Position numbers and translations under genes: made by a program
The notes under the pieces: model-generated
Database searches by the model: none
Told to the model about the DNA's origin: nothing
Seen by the model: the letters and a program-made list of their open reading frames with translations, nothing else
In this document: positions 47,329 to 56,427 of the stretch, piece after piece
Position numbering within the stretch: the stretch's first letter is position 1
How the letters are laid out: every line of letters begins with the position of its first letter
Assembly (NCBI GenBank): GCA_020846875.1
Contig: JADLDB010000056.1
Location: 1 to 64,000 of the forward strand
Direction of reading: 5' to 3'
Length of the DNA: 64,000 bases
Source of the DNA: Myxococcales bacterium
GTDB taxonomy: Bacteria > Myxococcota > Myxococcia > Myxococcales > Myxococcaceae

Positions 47329-47895
47329 ATGAACCACGACTTCCACCGCGCCCTGCTGGCCGGAAGGCGGGACTTCGAGGCCGCGCGCTACCACGCGGCG
47401 CACGAGGCCTGGGAGGCGCACTGGCGGCACGCGCACGGAGACGAGCGGCTGGTGCTGCAGGCGCTGGTGTTGTGGGCGGCGGCGCTGCACCACCACCAGC
47501 ACGGGCGCGAGCTGGGCGCGCACCGGCTCCTCTTACGCGCGCTCGAGCGGCTCACGCGGGCGCGGGAAGGCCTGCGCGACGTCGACGTCGACGCGCTGCG
47601 CGGGGCCCTCGTGGAGAGCCTGGAGGCGACGAAGGAGCCGTTTCGAGCCGACGTCCGGCCGCGGTGGTTCGGCGCCGGGGCGACAGCGCAGGAAGCCACG
47701 GCGCTGGCGCTGGAGCACCCTTCGTCCTGTCCCTACTGCGGCGAGGCGGTGCTGGTGTCGGTGACGGTGGAGGATGCGCTGGGGGCGGCCTACGTCGAGG
47801 ACTGCCCGGTGTGCTGCCGCCCGTGGCAGGTGCAGGTGCAAGAGCACGACGGCGTGGTGCGGGTGGCGCTGGAGCGCGACGACGCGCAGCGCTGA
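47329..47895 (+). CDS. DUF309-domain protein fused to a CPxCG zinc-ribbon domain
   Basis: A 188-residue cytoplasmic protein. Residues 1-100 match the DUF309 all-helical family (FHRALLAGRRDFEAARYHAAHEAWEAHWR, ALVLWAAALHHHQHG), whose conserved His residues suggest a metal or active site. Residues about 130-170 form a CPxCG-type ribbon (SCPYCGEAVLVSV, DCPVCCRPWQVQV) with four main Cys plus an extra one, giving CCR where CG is more usual. The ATG at 47329 is preceded at 8 bases by TACCTT, and no ribosome site is visible. Two families often found as separate small proteins are joined here. Function is unknown. Confidence 0.85.
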   Translation: MNHDFHRALLAGRRDFEAARYHAAHEAWEAHWRHAHGDERLVLQALVLWAAALHHHQHGRELGAHRLLLRALERLTRAREGLRDVDVDALRGALVESLEATKEPFRADVRPRWFGAGATAQEATALALEHPSSCPYCGEAVLVSVTVEDALGAAYVEDCPVCCRPWQVQVQEHDGVVRVALERDDAQR

Positions 47896-47917
47896 AGGCG
47901 CCGGGGCGGGCCCAAGC

Positions 47918-47966
47918 CTGGCGGGGCGACGCCAGCACAAACCGCGTGAAGTCGGCCGTCGGTTTG
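47918..47966 (+). promoter_or_regulatory. Paired inverted repeats upstream of the flotillin operon
   Basis: CTGGCG-N6-CGCCAG (47918-47935) is followed by CAAACCG (47938-47944) and its complement CGGTTTG (47960-47966). Both are perfect and lie in the 113-base gap before the OB-fold gene. They could be an operator or an RNA hairpin; no clear -35/-10 pair was found. Confidence 0.4.
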
Positions 47967-48008
47967 CGTTGCCGCTCCCTGGGGTCCGTGGTGGTGTCCG
48001 CGCCGAAG

Positions 48009-48848
48009 ATGGAGGGGTTCCTTCACAACATCTTGTCCTTCCCGACGGTGCCGCTGACGGTGGCCCTGGGGGTGGTCGTCCTCTACTGGCTCTTCGCGCT
48101 GGTGACGGGGGCGGTGTTCGACGCGGCGGGCGGCGCGGCGGACGCGATCGCCGGCGGGGTGAAGGGCGCGGGAGACGCGGCGGCGGGCGCGTTGAAGGGG
48201 GCGGGCGCCGCGGCGGCGGGCGCGCTGAAGGGGGCGGGCGACGCGGTGGCGGGCGCGGTGAAGGGCGTGGGCGACGCGGTGGCGGGCGCGGCAGACGCGG
48301 CGGGCGACGCGGTGGCCGACGTGCACGACGCGGGCTTCTTGGCGCTGCTGGGCATCGGCCGCATCCCCATCACCGTCACCGCGAGCGCCACCGTCCTCAC
48401 CGCGTGGACCTTGTCGGCGCTGGGCACGGCGCTGCTGCACCCGGACACGACGCTGGTGAAGGTGGGGCTGCTGCTCGCGGCGCTCGTCGCCGGCTTCTTC
48501 GCGACCGCGCTCCTCCTCCGGCCCTTCGGGAAGGCGATGGCGCAGGCCAAGCCCACCCGGCGGCGCGACGTGCTGGGCCAGGTGTGCACCATCACCAGCG
48601 GGAAGGTGGACGCCGGCTTCGGCACGGCGGTGGTGGACGACGGCGGGGCCGGCATCAACGTGATGGTGGTGTGCGGCAGGACCAACGCCCTCAAGAAGGG
48701 CGATCGCGCGCTGCTGGTGGACTTCGATCGCGCGAAGGACACGTACGAGGTGGAGCCGGTCGACTGGCTGCTGCCTGAAGAGTTGAAGGCGCTGGAAGAT
48801 CCAGCGCGCGCGGAGACGGTGCTCTCGTCCCGCGTGCGGCGCCGGTAG
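48009..48848 (+). CDS. Membrane OB-fold protein (YqiJ/NfeD-like), flotillin partner
   Basis: A 279-residue inner-membrane protein. Helix 1 (about 10-35, VPLTVALGVVVLYWLFALVTG) is followed by a segment of 11-residue repeats (GAGDAAAGALK type, about residues 45-100), then two or more helices (ITVTASATVLTAWTLSALG; VGLLLAALVAGFFATALLL) and a C-terminal OB-like domain (DVLGQVCTITSGKVDAGFGTAVV, KKGDRALLVDFDRAKDTYEVEPVDWL). This layout is that of YqiJ/NfeD-type partners of flotillins, and a flotillin gene follows after 49 bases. ATG 48009 is the best start; earlier GTG codons are in frame. It probably anchors or helps assemble the flotillin scaffold. Confidence 0.86.
   Translation: MEGFLHNILSFPTVPLTVALGVVVLYWLFALVTGAVFDAAGGAADAIAGGVKGAGDAAAGALKGAGAAAAGALKGAGDAVAGAVKGVGDAVAGAADAAGDAVADVHDAGFLALLGIGRIPITVTASATVLTAWTLSALGTALLHPDTTLVKVGLLLAALVAGFFATALLLRPFGKAMAQAKPTRRRDVLGQVCTITSGKVDAGFGTAVVDDGGAGINVMVVCGRTNALKKGDRALLVDFDRAKDTYEVEPVDWLLPEELKALEDPARAETVLSSRVRRR
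48141..48327 (+). repeat. Tandem 33-base repeats encoding Ala/Gly 11-mers
   Basis: About five degenerate copies of a 33-base unit encode the 11-residue motif KGAGDAxAGAx. The period matches an 11-residue amphipathic-helix repeat of the type seen in membrane-surface or apolipoprotein-like segments. Confidence 0.7.
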
Positions 48849-48897
48849 CACGAGAGCCTGGAAGTTCGCCGTACCCGCACTGGGAGGAATACACGTC

Positions 48898-50955
48898 ATG
48901 TCACCGGACATCTTGTTCACCGTCGGCGTCGCCATCGGCCTCGGCTTCTTTCTGTTGATCGGCTTCGGCGTCGCGCTCGCGCGCTTCTACAAGCAGGTCG
49001 CCCAGGGCCAGGTGCTGATCGTCAACACCATGAAGAACGAGCCCAAAGTGGCCTTCACCGGCTCGGTGGTGCTGCCGATCATCCACCGCGCCGAGACGAT
49101 GGACATCTCGCTGAAGACCATCGAAATTGACCGCCGCGGGAAGCAGGGGTTGATCTGCGCCGACAACATTCGCGCGGACATCAAGGTGAGCTTCTTCGTC
49201 CGGGTGAACAAGACGGTGGAGGACGTGCTCAAGGTGGCCCAGTCGGTCGGCTGCCAGCGCGCGTCGGACCTGCGCACCTTGCAGGAGCTCTTCGAGGCGA
49301 AGTTCTCCGAGGGCCTCAAGACGGTCGGCAAGCGGCTCAACTTCGAGGATCTCTACAAGGAGCGCGACCTCTTCAAGGATCAGATCGTCCAGGTGATCGG
49401 CAAGGATCTGAACGGCTACAACCTCGAGGACGCGGCGATCGACTACCTGGAGCAGACGCCGATCGAGATGCTGGACAAGGAGAACATTCTCGACGCGCAG
49501 GGGATCCGGAAGATCACCGAGCTGACCACCCAGCAGTCGGTGCTGACCAACGAGTTCCGGCAGACCGAGCGCAAGCAGATCACCAAGCAGAACGTGGAGG
49601 CCGACGAGGCGGTGTTCGCGCTCGAGCGCCAGCGCGCCGAGGCCGCCGCCAAGCAGAAGCGGGAGATCGAGACCATCCAGGCGAAGGAGTGGGCGGAGGC
49701 CGAGAAGGTGAAGCAGGAGGAGCACCTGAAGGCCGAGCTGGCGCGGATCAAGGCGGAGGAGGAGCAGCAGATCAACGAGCAGAACAAGCAGCGCCAGGTG
49801 CAGGTGGCCGAGAAGAACCGCGAGCGCGTGGTGGGGATCGAGACCGAGCGGGTGGCGAAGGATCGCGCACTGGAGGCGATCAACCGGGAGCGGGAGGTCG
49901 AGCTCAACCGGATCGGCAAGGAGAAGGCGCTGGAGGTGGAGCGCAAGGCGATCGCCGACGTGATCTCCACCCGCATCTCGGTGGAGAAGAAGGTCGCCAC
50001 CGAGGAAGAGAACATCAAGCAGTTGCGGCTGGTCGCTGAGGCCCAGCGCAAGAAGGAGGCGACGATCATCACCGCCGAGGCCACCGCGCAGCAGTCGGTG
50101 ATCGAGCGCGTGAAGTCCGCCGAGGCGTCGGAGGAGGTGGCCAAGCACGAGGCGAAGGTGAAGCTGATCGCCGTCGACGCCGAGCTGGAGGCCGCCGACA
50201 AGCACGCCCGCGCCAGGATGCGCGAGGCGGAAGGCACCCAGGCCGAGGTGGCCGCCGAAGGGCTGGCGAAGGCGCGGGTGCTGGAGGCCACCGCGCTGGC
50301 CCAGGAGAAGCAGGGCATGGCCAACGTGCGGGTGAAGGAGGCCGACGCGGTGGCGATCGAGAAGCAGGGCGCGGCCGAGGCCAACGTCCTGAAGCTCCGG
50401 ATGCTCGCGGAGGCGGAGGGCAGCCAGCAAAAGGGCGTGGCCGAAGGCGAGGCGATCCGCGCCAGGGTGCAGGCCGAGGCGGTGGGCGTGCAGGAGAAGC
50501 TGCTCGCAGAGGCGAGGGGGCTCGCCGAGAAGGCCGCGGCCATGGCCAAGCTGCAGGGCGCCACCAAGGAGCACGAGGAGTTCCGCCTGCGGCTGGAGAA
50601 GGACAAGCAGGTCGAGCTGGAGTCGCTGCACGTGCGCAAGGACATCGCGTCGAGCCAGGCCGAGGTGCTGGCCCGCGCGCTCTCCAACGCGAAGTTCAAC
50701 ATCGTCGGCGGCGACGGGCAGTTCTTCGATCAGTTCGTCAAGGCGGTGTCGCTGTCCCACAGCTTCGACGGCGCGGTGACCAACGGCGACTCGCTGCGCA
50801 CGCTGCTCAAGCCCTACCTGGAGGGGAACCGCAGCCTGCCGGAGGATCTGAAGGAGATCCTGTCCCGGCCTGGGCTGACCCAGGACGCGCAGAACCTGGC
50901 GGTGGCCGCGGCCCTGTCGAAGATGGTCAAGAGCGAAGGCAGCCCGAAGAAGTAG
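48898..50955 (+). CDS. Flotillin family protein (YqiK-like, SPFH domain)
   Basis: Membrane-scaffold protein, 685 residues. An N-terminal helix (about 4-28) anchors it; the SPFH domain follows (RFYKQVAQGQVLIVNTM, FTGSVVLPIIHRAETMDISLKTIEIDR, DLNGYNLEDAAIDYLEQTPIEML); a coiled-coil of about 300 residues (230-560) is rich in Glu, Ala and Lys and in AEAE-type repeats characteristic of flotillins; a helical tail completes it. A strong GGGAGGA ribosome site precedes ATG 48898. Flotillins organise fluid membrane domains. The upstream OB-fold gene and downstream giant ATPase form an operon with it (gaps of 49 and 18 bases). Confidence 0.95.
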   Translation: MSPDILFTVGVAIGLGFFLLIGFGVALARFYKQVAQGQVLIVNTMKNEPKVAFTGSVVLPIIHRAETMDISLKTIEIDRRGKQGLICADNIRADIKVSFFVRVNKTVEDVLKVAQSVGCQRASDLRTLQELFEAKFSEGLKTVGKRLNFEDLYKERDLFKDQIVQVIGKDLNGYNLEDAAIDYLEQTPIEMLDKENILDAQGIRKITELTTQQSVLTNEFRQTERKQITKQNVEADEAVFALERQRAEAAAKQKREIETIQAKEWAEAEKVKQEEHLKAELARIKAEEEQQINEQNKQRQVQVAEKNRERVVGIETERVAKDRALEAINREREVELNRIGKEKALEVERKAIADVISTRISVEKKVATEEENIKQLRLVAEAQRKKEATIITAEATAQQSVIERVKSAEASEEVAKHEAKVKLIAVDAELEAADKHARARMREAEGTQAEVAAEGLAKARVLEATALAQEKQGMANVRVKEADAVAIEKQGAAEANVLKLRMLAEAEGSQQKGVAEGEAIRARVQAEAVGVQEKLLAEARGLAEKAAAMAKLQGATKEHEEFRLRLEKDKQVELESLHVRKDIASSQAEVLARALSNAKFNIVGGDGQFFDQFVKAVSLSHSFDGAVTNGDSLRTLLKPYLEGNRSLPEDLKEILSRPGLTQDAQNLAVAAALSKMVKSEGSPKK

Positions 50956-50973
50956 CCGGCGGGGGAGGCCTCC

Positions 50974-53900
50974 ATGTCGACCGAAGCCGACCCGGCGCTC
51001 GCCGGCGGGAGCTACGAAGTCATCCGCGAGCGGCTGCTGGCCACCGCGAAGGCGCTGTCGGAGCGCGCCGAGGCGCTGAACGCGCGGCGGAGGCAGGAGT
51101 TCGGCGGGCAGGAGCTGTCGGTGCTGGGCAGCGATCGCGTGCGCACCGAGAACAACTGCGTGCCGCGCGACGCCGTGCCGGTGGGCCCCTTCCTGCTCCT
51201 GGGCTTCAACGTCTTCATGGGGCTCAAGCAGGAGCGGGCCGTTTCCGACGTGTTCAGCCTGCACCGCTGCGAGCGGGGGGAGGACGGCGCCTTCGACTTC
51301 TCCGAGGTGCCGAAGAGCGAGGCCGGCGGCTTCCTCGAGGATCGCCGCTTCGTGAAGGACTTCGAGGATCTCTTCAAGTTCTACAAGGACGCCCGGCTCA
51401 ATCAGCTGATCAAGACGGAGGCGCGGCTCCTGGCGATCTTCCGGACCGGCCTCACCGAGCGCGACGTGAAGGTGCTGCGCTTTGGCGTCGACGTCAGCGG
51501 GCGCGTCACCTACCTCGACAACCGCGGCGAAGGCGACTGGGCGGCGCCTCCCACCCACGACTTCGAGTGGAGGCGCGCCGGTCACGAGGAGTACGTCACC
51601 GGCCGGCACCCGCACGTGAACATCCTCGACGAGGTGTTCATCGAGACGCTGGGCGGCGATCTCACCGTGAAGGTGGAGAACAACACCGAGACGGGGCAGG
51701 GCATCTACGCCGAGCCGGTGGAGGAGGCGAGCCAGTCGCTGGACGACGCCGAGTTCCACTACGCGAAGGTGGGCGCGCTGATCCTGTTGAAGGTGCTGCC
51801 CTTCCGGGAGAAGGCGTACCGCTACCTCGTCTTCAACACCCGCACCCGCCGGGTGGTGCGCGCCGACGCCATCGGCCAGTCCTGCGTCACCCTGCCCGAG
51901 GAGCAGGGGATCACCTTCCCCGGCGGCTACGTGCTGCAGACGGGCGAGGCCAAGCTGTTCGATCAAGACACGCGGGAGTTCGTCTTCCATCGAGCGCTCA
52001 AGAGCCCCAACGGGGAAGACGTGCTGTTCCTCTTCTTCGCGCGGGAGTCGGGCGCCTACGTGCTCTTCCCGTACAACCTGGTGCGCAAGCAGGTGGCCAA
52101 CCCGCTCCACGCCCACGGCTACGCGACCTTCCCCGACGGGCGCCTGGTGCTGCTCAACGCGCAGGGCAGCGAGCCGTCGCGGGTGCACCCGGTGCAGGTG
52201 TGGCAGACGCCCTTCGTGTCGGCGGAGCACGCCGCGGCGGCGCCGGCCCCGAGGACCGCCCTGGGCAAGCTGGGGAACGCGGAGCTGGTGCGGGGGATCA
52301 GCGAGGTGCTGACGCTCAGGCGCCTCGCCGAGTCGGACTCGCCCACCCGCCGCGGCTACGAGGCGCTGATCGCCGCCTGCACCCGCACCGTCGATCAGTT
52401 CCACTGGCTGGGCCACGCGGAGGTGGGGCTGCTGCCCCAGGTGCTGGAGCTCAAGAAGAGCGCCGAGCTGATCATCGACGAGTTCGAGAAGGTGCTGGTG
52501 ATGCGGCGCCAGGCCGCCGAGGAGCTGACCCGCGCCAGCACGTCCCAGGCCGAGCTGCTGCAGCAGGCTTCCCCCGGGGGGCTCACCAGCACCGGCGACT
52601 TCATGGCCGCCCTGGGGGCCCTGCGGAAGCAGCTCGGGCAGCTGATCACCCTGCAGGAGGTCCGCTACGTCGACCTCGCCCGGGTGGAGGCGATGGAGGC
52701 CGAGGTGAAAACGGCCTTCGACGAGGTGAGCCAGAGCTGCGTGCAGTTCCTGCTCACCCCCGCGGCCTTCGCGCCGCTGCACCAGGGCGTCAAGGAGGTG
52801 GACGCGAGGTGCCAGGCGGTGGGGAAGACGACCGAGCTTGCGCCGCTGGTGGAGGAGGTGGAGCGCCTGAGCCAGGGCCTCTCGCTCCTGGGAGAGATCG
52901 TCGGCGGCCTGGAGGCGGGAGATCCGACCCAGAAGGCGAAGATCCTCGAGGACATCTCCGAGGTGTTCGCGGGGCTCAATCGCGTGCGCGCCACGGTGCT
53001 GGCGAAGCGGAAGGAGTTGCTGGGCAGCGAGAAGCGCGCCGAGTTCGGCAGCCAGTTCAAGCTTTTCGCCCAGTCGATCGACGCGGCCCTGTCGCTCGCC
53101 GACTCCCCAGAGAAGTGTGACGAGCAGCTCACCCGCCTCACCCTGCAGCTCGAGGAGCTCGAGAGCCGCTTCTCTGACTTCGACGAGTTCGCGGCCGACC
53201 TCACCGCGCGGCGCGAGGATCTGCTGGAGGCCTTCGGCAAGCGCAAGCAGTTGCTGGTGGACGAGCGGCAGCGGCGCGCCCAGCAGCTCTTCGACGCGGG
53301 GGAGCGGATCCTCCAGTCGGTGGCCCGGCGCTCGGCCGGCTTCGCCGCAGAGGACGAGCTGAACTCGTACTTCGCGGCCGATCCGATGCTGCAGAAGCTC
53401 AAGCAACTGGTCGCGCAGTTGCTGGAGCTCAAGGACAGCGTGAAGGCCGACGAGCTGGACTCACGGCTGAAGACGGCGAAGCAGGACGCGCTGCGCGGCC
53501 TGCGGGATCGCAAGGATCTCTTCGAGGGCGGCCAGGCGGTGGTGAGGCTGGGCAGCTACCGCTTCAACGTCAACACCCAGCCGCTCGACGCCACGGTGAT
53601 CCCTCGCGACGAAGGGCTGTTCCTCCACCTCACCGGGAGCGACTACGCGCAGCGCCTGGCGGATCCAGACATCGACAGCGCCCGCGCGTACTGGGCGCAG
53701 ACGCTGCCGTCGGAGTCGCCGGAGGTGTACCGGGCCGAGTACCTGGCGGCGTCGATCCTCCGGGCGGCCGAGGCGGGGCAGGGCGGGCTGTCGGTGGCGA
53801 AGCTGCACGAGGCCGGGCGGGGGCCGCAGGGCCTCTGGGCGCTCACGCGAGACTGGGCGCAGGCGCGCTACGACGACGGCCTGGAGCGGGGCGTGCACGA

Positions 53901-56427
53901 CGCCGACGCGGCGGCGATCCTCCAGCACCTGGTGGCGCTGCGGGAAGACTCGGGGCTGTTGCGCTTCCCCGCCTGGCCCCGCGCCCTGGGCACGCTCTTC
54001 TGGGCCGGCTGGCGGGACGAGGCGCAGAAGACGGCCTGGCACCGGCGCGCGCTGTCCTCGGGGCGGCTGAGGGCCCGGTATGCCAGCCGCACCGGCCTGG
54101 ACGCGGTGGCGGGGGAGGTGCTGCCGGCGCTGCGCGCCTTCGCGGAGGCGAGCCGCTTCGAGGTGACCGCCTCGGAGCTGGCGGTGGCAGCGCGCTACCT
54201 GTCGGAGGAGCTGGCCGAGGCGCCGCTGCGCTTCGTGGTGTCGCGGCACGCGGTGGCGCTCAGGGACGATCTGCTGTCCACTCTGGAGGCTGCGGGCCAG
54301 CGGCTCGTCTTCGAGGACGATCTGCGGGCGCTGGACGCAGACATCGCGGCCCGCTTCCGCCTGGTGCGCGCCTGGCTGGAAGCGCACTCCGAGGGGGCCG
54401 GCGATCGCACGGAGGTCTTCACGCGATCCGTCGCGGAGGCCGCCGCGCTGCTGGCCGTGGACGAAGCCGCGCTGTCCCGGGAGGTGTCGAGCGCCGTCCT
54501 CGAGGTCCAGGTGAAGGGCCTGCTGGGCCAGCACCCGCGCATCCAGGGGCAGACGCTCAGCCTGCGGCTCGACGAGTTCGAGCAGCGCATGACCTGGTTT
54601 GTCGAGGAGCGGACGCCCGCCTTCCAGCGCTACCGGACCAAGGTGCGCGGGCTGCTGGACACCGAGCGAGGTCGCCTGCGGCTGGACGAGCTCAAGCCGA
54701 AGGTGCTGTCCAGCTTCGTGCGCAACCGGCTCATCGACGAGGTGTACCTGCCGCTGATCGGCGCCAACCTGGCCAAGCAGCTCGGCGTGGCCGGTGACAC
54801 CAAGCGGACCGATCGCATGGGGCTGTTGCTGCTCGTCTCCCCGCCCGGCTACGGGAAGACGACGTTGATGGAGTACGTCGCCGCACGGCTGGGGCTCACT
54901 TTCGTGAAGGTGAACGGGCCGGCGCTGGGGCACGAGGTGGTCAGCGTGGATCCCGGCGAGGCGCCCAACGCCACCGCGCGCCAGGAGGTGGAGCGGATCA
55001 ACTTTGCCTTCGAGCTGGGCAACAACGTCATGCTGTACCTGGACGACATTCAGCACACCAACCCGGAGCTCTTGCAGAAGTTCATCAGCCTCTGCGACGC
55101 CACCCGCAGGGTGGAGGGCGTGTGGAACGGCCGCTCGCGTACCTACGATCTGCGCGGGAAGAAGTTCTGCGTGGTGATGGCGGGCAACCCCTACACCGAG
55201 GCGGGCGAGCGCTTCCGGATCCCCGACATGCTGGCCAACCGCGCCGACACCTACAACCTGGGCGACATCCTCGGGGGGAAGCAGGAGCTGTTCGCCTCGA
55301 GCTACCTGGAGAACGCGCTCACGTCGAACCCGGTGACGGCGCCGCTGCTGGCCCGGCCGTCGGGTGACCTGCGCCGGATCCTCGACATGGCCGCCGGTGC
55401 CACCGTGTCGGCCAACGAGCTGGAGCACGGCTACTCGGCGGCGGAGCTCACGGAGATCGTCGAGATCTTGAAGCGCTTCCTCTACGTGCAGCGCACGCTG
55501 CTCAAGGTCAACCAGGAGTACATCAAGAGCGCGTCGCAGGACGATCGCTTCCGCACCGAGCCGCCCTTCAAGCTGCAGGGCAGCTACCGGAACATGAACA
55601 AGCTGGCGGAGAAGATCGTCGCCGCGATGACCGACGCTGAGCTCGAGGCGCTGGTGGACGCCCACTACGCCAGCGAGTCGCAGACGCTCACCACCGCGGC
55701 GGAGGCCAACCTGCTCAAGCTGGCGGAGCTGCGGGGACGTCAGGCGCCGGAGCAGAAGGCGCGGTGGGAGGAGCTCAAGCGCGGCTTCAAGCGGGTGCAG
55801 GTGCAGGGGGGAGCGGACGACGATCCGGTGGTGCGGGTGACCGGCAGCATCGCCTCGCTGGGCGAGGAGCTGGGCCAGCTCAAGGACGTGGTGCTGGAGG
55901 CGGCGAAGAAGCCCCTTCCTCCACCGCCCGCTCCGGAGCCGCTGGGCCCGCGCCTCGAGAAGCTGACCGAAGCGGTGATGCTGGGCGCGAAGGCGCCGCG
56001 CCCGTCGGATGTGGGGCCGAAGCTGGACGCGATCGCCCAGGTGCTGGGTCAGGTGGGGCGCGCCCTGGTGCAGCCTCCGGCGCCGCGCGACGAGCTGGGC
56101 CCCTCCCTGGAGCGGATGACCCAGGCCCTGGCGGCGATCGCCAACCGGCCGGTGGCGTCGGCGGCCCTGCCGGATCTCACGCCGGTGCTCGAGAGGCTCG
56201 CCGCGCAGGTCCCGGCCCCGGCAGAGAGCGGCCTGCGCGAGGACGTCGCCCATCAGATGATGCTGATCCAGGAGCGGCTGCAGGAGCTGGCGGCCAACGC
56301 CCGCGCGGCGCTGCAGGGCGATCCCGACGGCGCGGTGAAGGCCACCCTGGTGTGGCAGCACGCGAAGGAGGCGATCGAGCTGCTCAAGGCCCTGCCGTCG
56401 CGGAGCCGCAAGGCGAAGTCGCGCTGA
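50974..56427 (+). CDS. Giant AAA ATPase with DUF3686-type N-terminus (annotated elsewhere as DNA-repair ATPase)
   Basis: An 1817-residue cytoplasmic protein with no signal or membrane span. The N-terminal 430 residues resemble the DUF3686 region of proteins often labelled DNA-repair ATPase (FLLLGFNVFMGLKQERAVSDVF, GEGDWAAPPTHDFEW, GRHPHVNILDEVFIETLGGDLTVK). Coiled-coil regions (about 430-850) and a mostly helical middle follow. The AAA module has Walker A PPGYGKTTL (K1295), Walker B VMLYLDDIQH (D1357, D1358) and GNPYTEAGERFRIPDMLANRADTYNLGDILGG. A Pro/Glu-rich helical tail includes repeated RLE/LEE segments. It is the last gene of the OB-fold-flotillin operon. DNA repair is only a label; the flotillin link suggests a membrane-associated remodelling machine instead. 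Confidence 0.88.
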   Translation: MSTEADPALAGGSYEVIRERLLATAKALSERAEALNARRRQEFGGQELSVLGSDRVRTENNCVPRDAVPVGPFLLLGFNVFMGLKQERAVSDVFSLHRCERGEDGAFDFSEVPKSEAGGFLEDRRFVKDFEDLFKFYKDARLNQLIKTEARLLAIFRTGLTERDVKVLRFGVDVSGRVTYLDNRGEGDWAAPPTHDFEWRRAGHEEYVTGRHPHVNILDEVFIETLGGDLTVKVENNTETGQGIYAEPVEEASQSLDDAEFHYAKVGALILLKVLPFREKAYRYLVFNTRTRRVVRADAIGQSCVTLPEEQGITFPGGYVLQTGEAKLFDQDTREFVFHRALKSPNGEDVLFLFFARESGAYVLFPYNLVRKQVANPLHAHGYATFPDGRLVLLNAQGSEPSRVHPVQVWQTPFVSAEHAAAAPAPRTALGKLGNAELVRGISEVLTLRRLAESDSPTRRGYEALIAACTRTVDQFHWLGHAEVGLLPQVLELKKSAELIIDEFEKVLVMRRQAAEELTRASTSQAELLQQASPGGLTSTGDFMAALGALRKQLGQLITLQEVRYVDLARVEAMEAEVKTAFDEVSQSCVQFLLTPAAFAPLHQGVKEVDARCQAVGKTTELAPLVEEVERLSQGLSLLGEIVGGLEAGDPTQKAKILEDISEVFAGLNRVRATVLAKRKELLGSEKRAEFGSQFKLFAQSIDAALSLADSPEKCDEQLTRLTLQLEELESRFSDFDEFAADLTARREDLLEAFGKRKQLLVDERQRRAQQLFDAGERILQSVARRSAGFAAEDELNSYFAADPMLQKLKQLVAQLLELKDSVKADELDSRLKTAKQDALRGLRDRKDLFEGGQAVVRLGSYRFNVNTQPLDATVIPRDEGLFLHLTGSDYAQRLADPDIDSARAYWAQTLPSESPEVYRAEYLAASILRAAEAGQGGLSVAKLHEAGRGPQGLWALTRDWAQARYDDGLERGVHDADAAAILQHLVALREDSGLLRFPAWPRALGTLFWAGWRDEAQKTAWHRRALSSGRLRARYASRTGLDAVAGEVLPALRAFAEASRFEVTASELAVAARYLSEELAEAPLRFVVSRHAVALRDDLLSTLEAAGQRLVFEDDLRALDADIAARFRLVRAWLEAHSEGAGDRTEVFTRSVAEAAALLAVDEAALSREVSSAVLEVQVKGLLGQHPRIQGQTLSLRLDEFEQRMTWFVEERTPAFQRYRTKVRGLLDTERGRLRLDELKPKVLSSFVRNRLIDEVYLPLIGANLAKQLGVAGDTKRTDRMGLLLLVSPPGYGKTTLMEYVAARLGLTFVKVNGPALGHEVVSVDPGEAPNATARQEVERINFAFELGNNVMLYLDDIQHTNPELLQKFISLCDATRRVEGVWNGRSRTYDLRGKKFCVVMAGNPYTEAGERFRIPDMLANRADTYNLGDILGGKQELFASSYLENALTSNPVTAPLLARPSGDLRRILDMAAGATVSANELEHGYSAAELTEIVEILKRFLYVQRTLLKVNQEYIKSASQDDRFRTEPPFKLQGSYRNMNKLAEKIVAAMTDAELEALVDAHYASESQTLTTAAEANLLKLAELRGRQAPEQKARWEELKRGFKRVQVQGGADDDPVVRVTGSIASLGEELGQLKDVVLEAAKKPLPPPPAPEPLGPRLEKLTEAVMLGAKAPRPSDVGPKLDAIAQVLGQVGRALVQPPAPRDELGPSLERMTQALAAIANRPVASAALPDLTPVLERLAAQVPAPAESGLREDVAHQMMLIQERLQELAANARAALQGDPDGAVKATLVWQHAKEAIELLKALPSRSRKAKSR

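Noticed and set aside
48901-53406. 1500-codon minus-strand open frame opposite the flotillin and ATPase genes
   Set aside because: Composition is Leu/Gln/His/Arg repeats mirrored from the coiled-coil codons on the plus strand; no start signal and no family.
53461-56361. Nearly 1000-codon minus-strand frame opposite the ATPase C-terminus
   Set aside because: Antisense artefact of GC-rich third positions; the plus strand carries Walker motifs.
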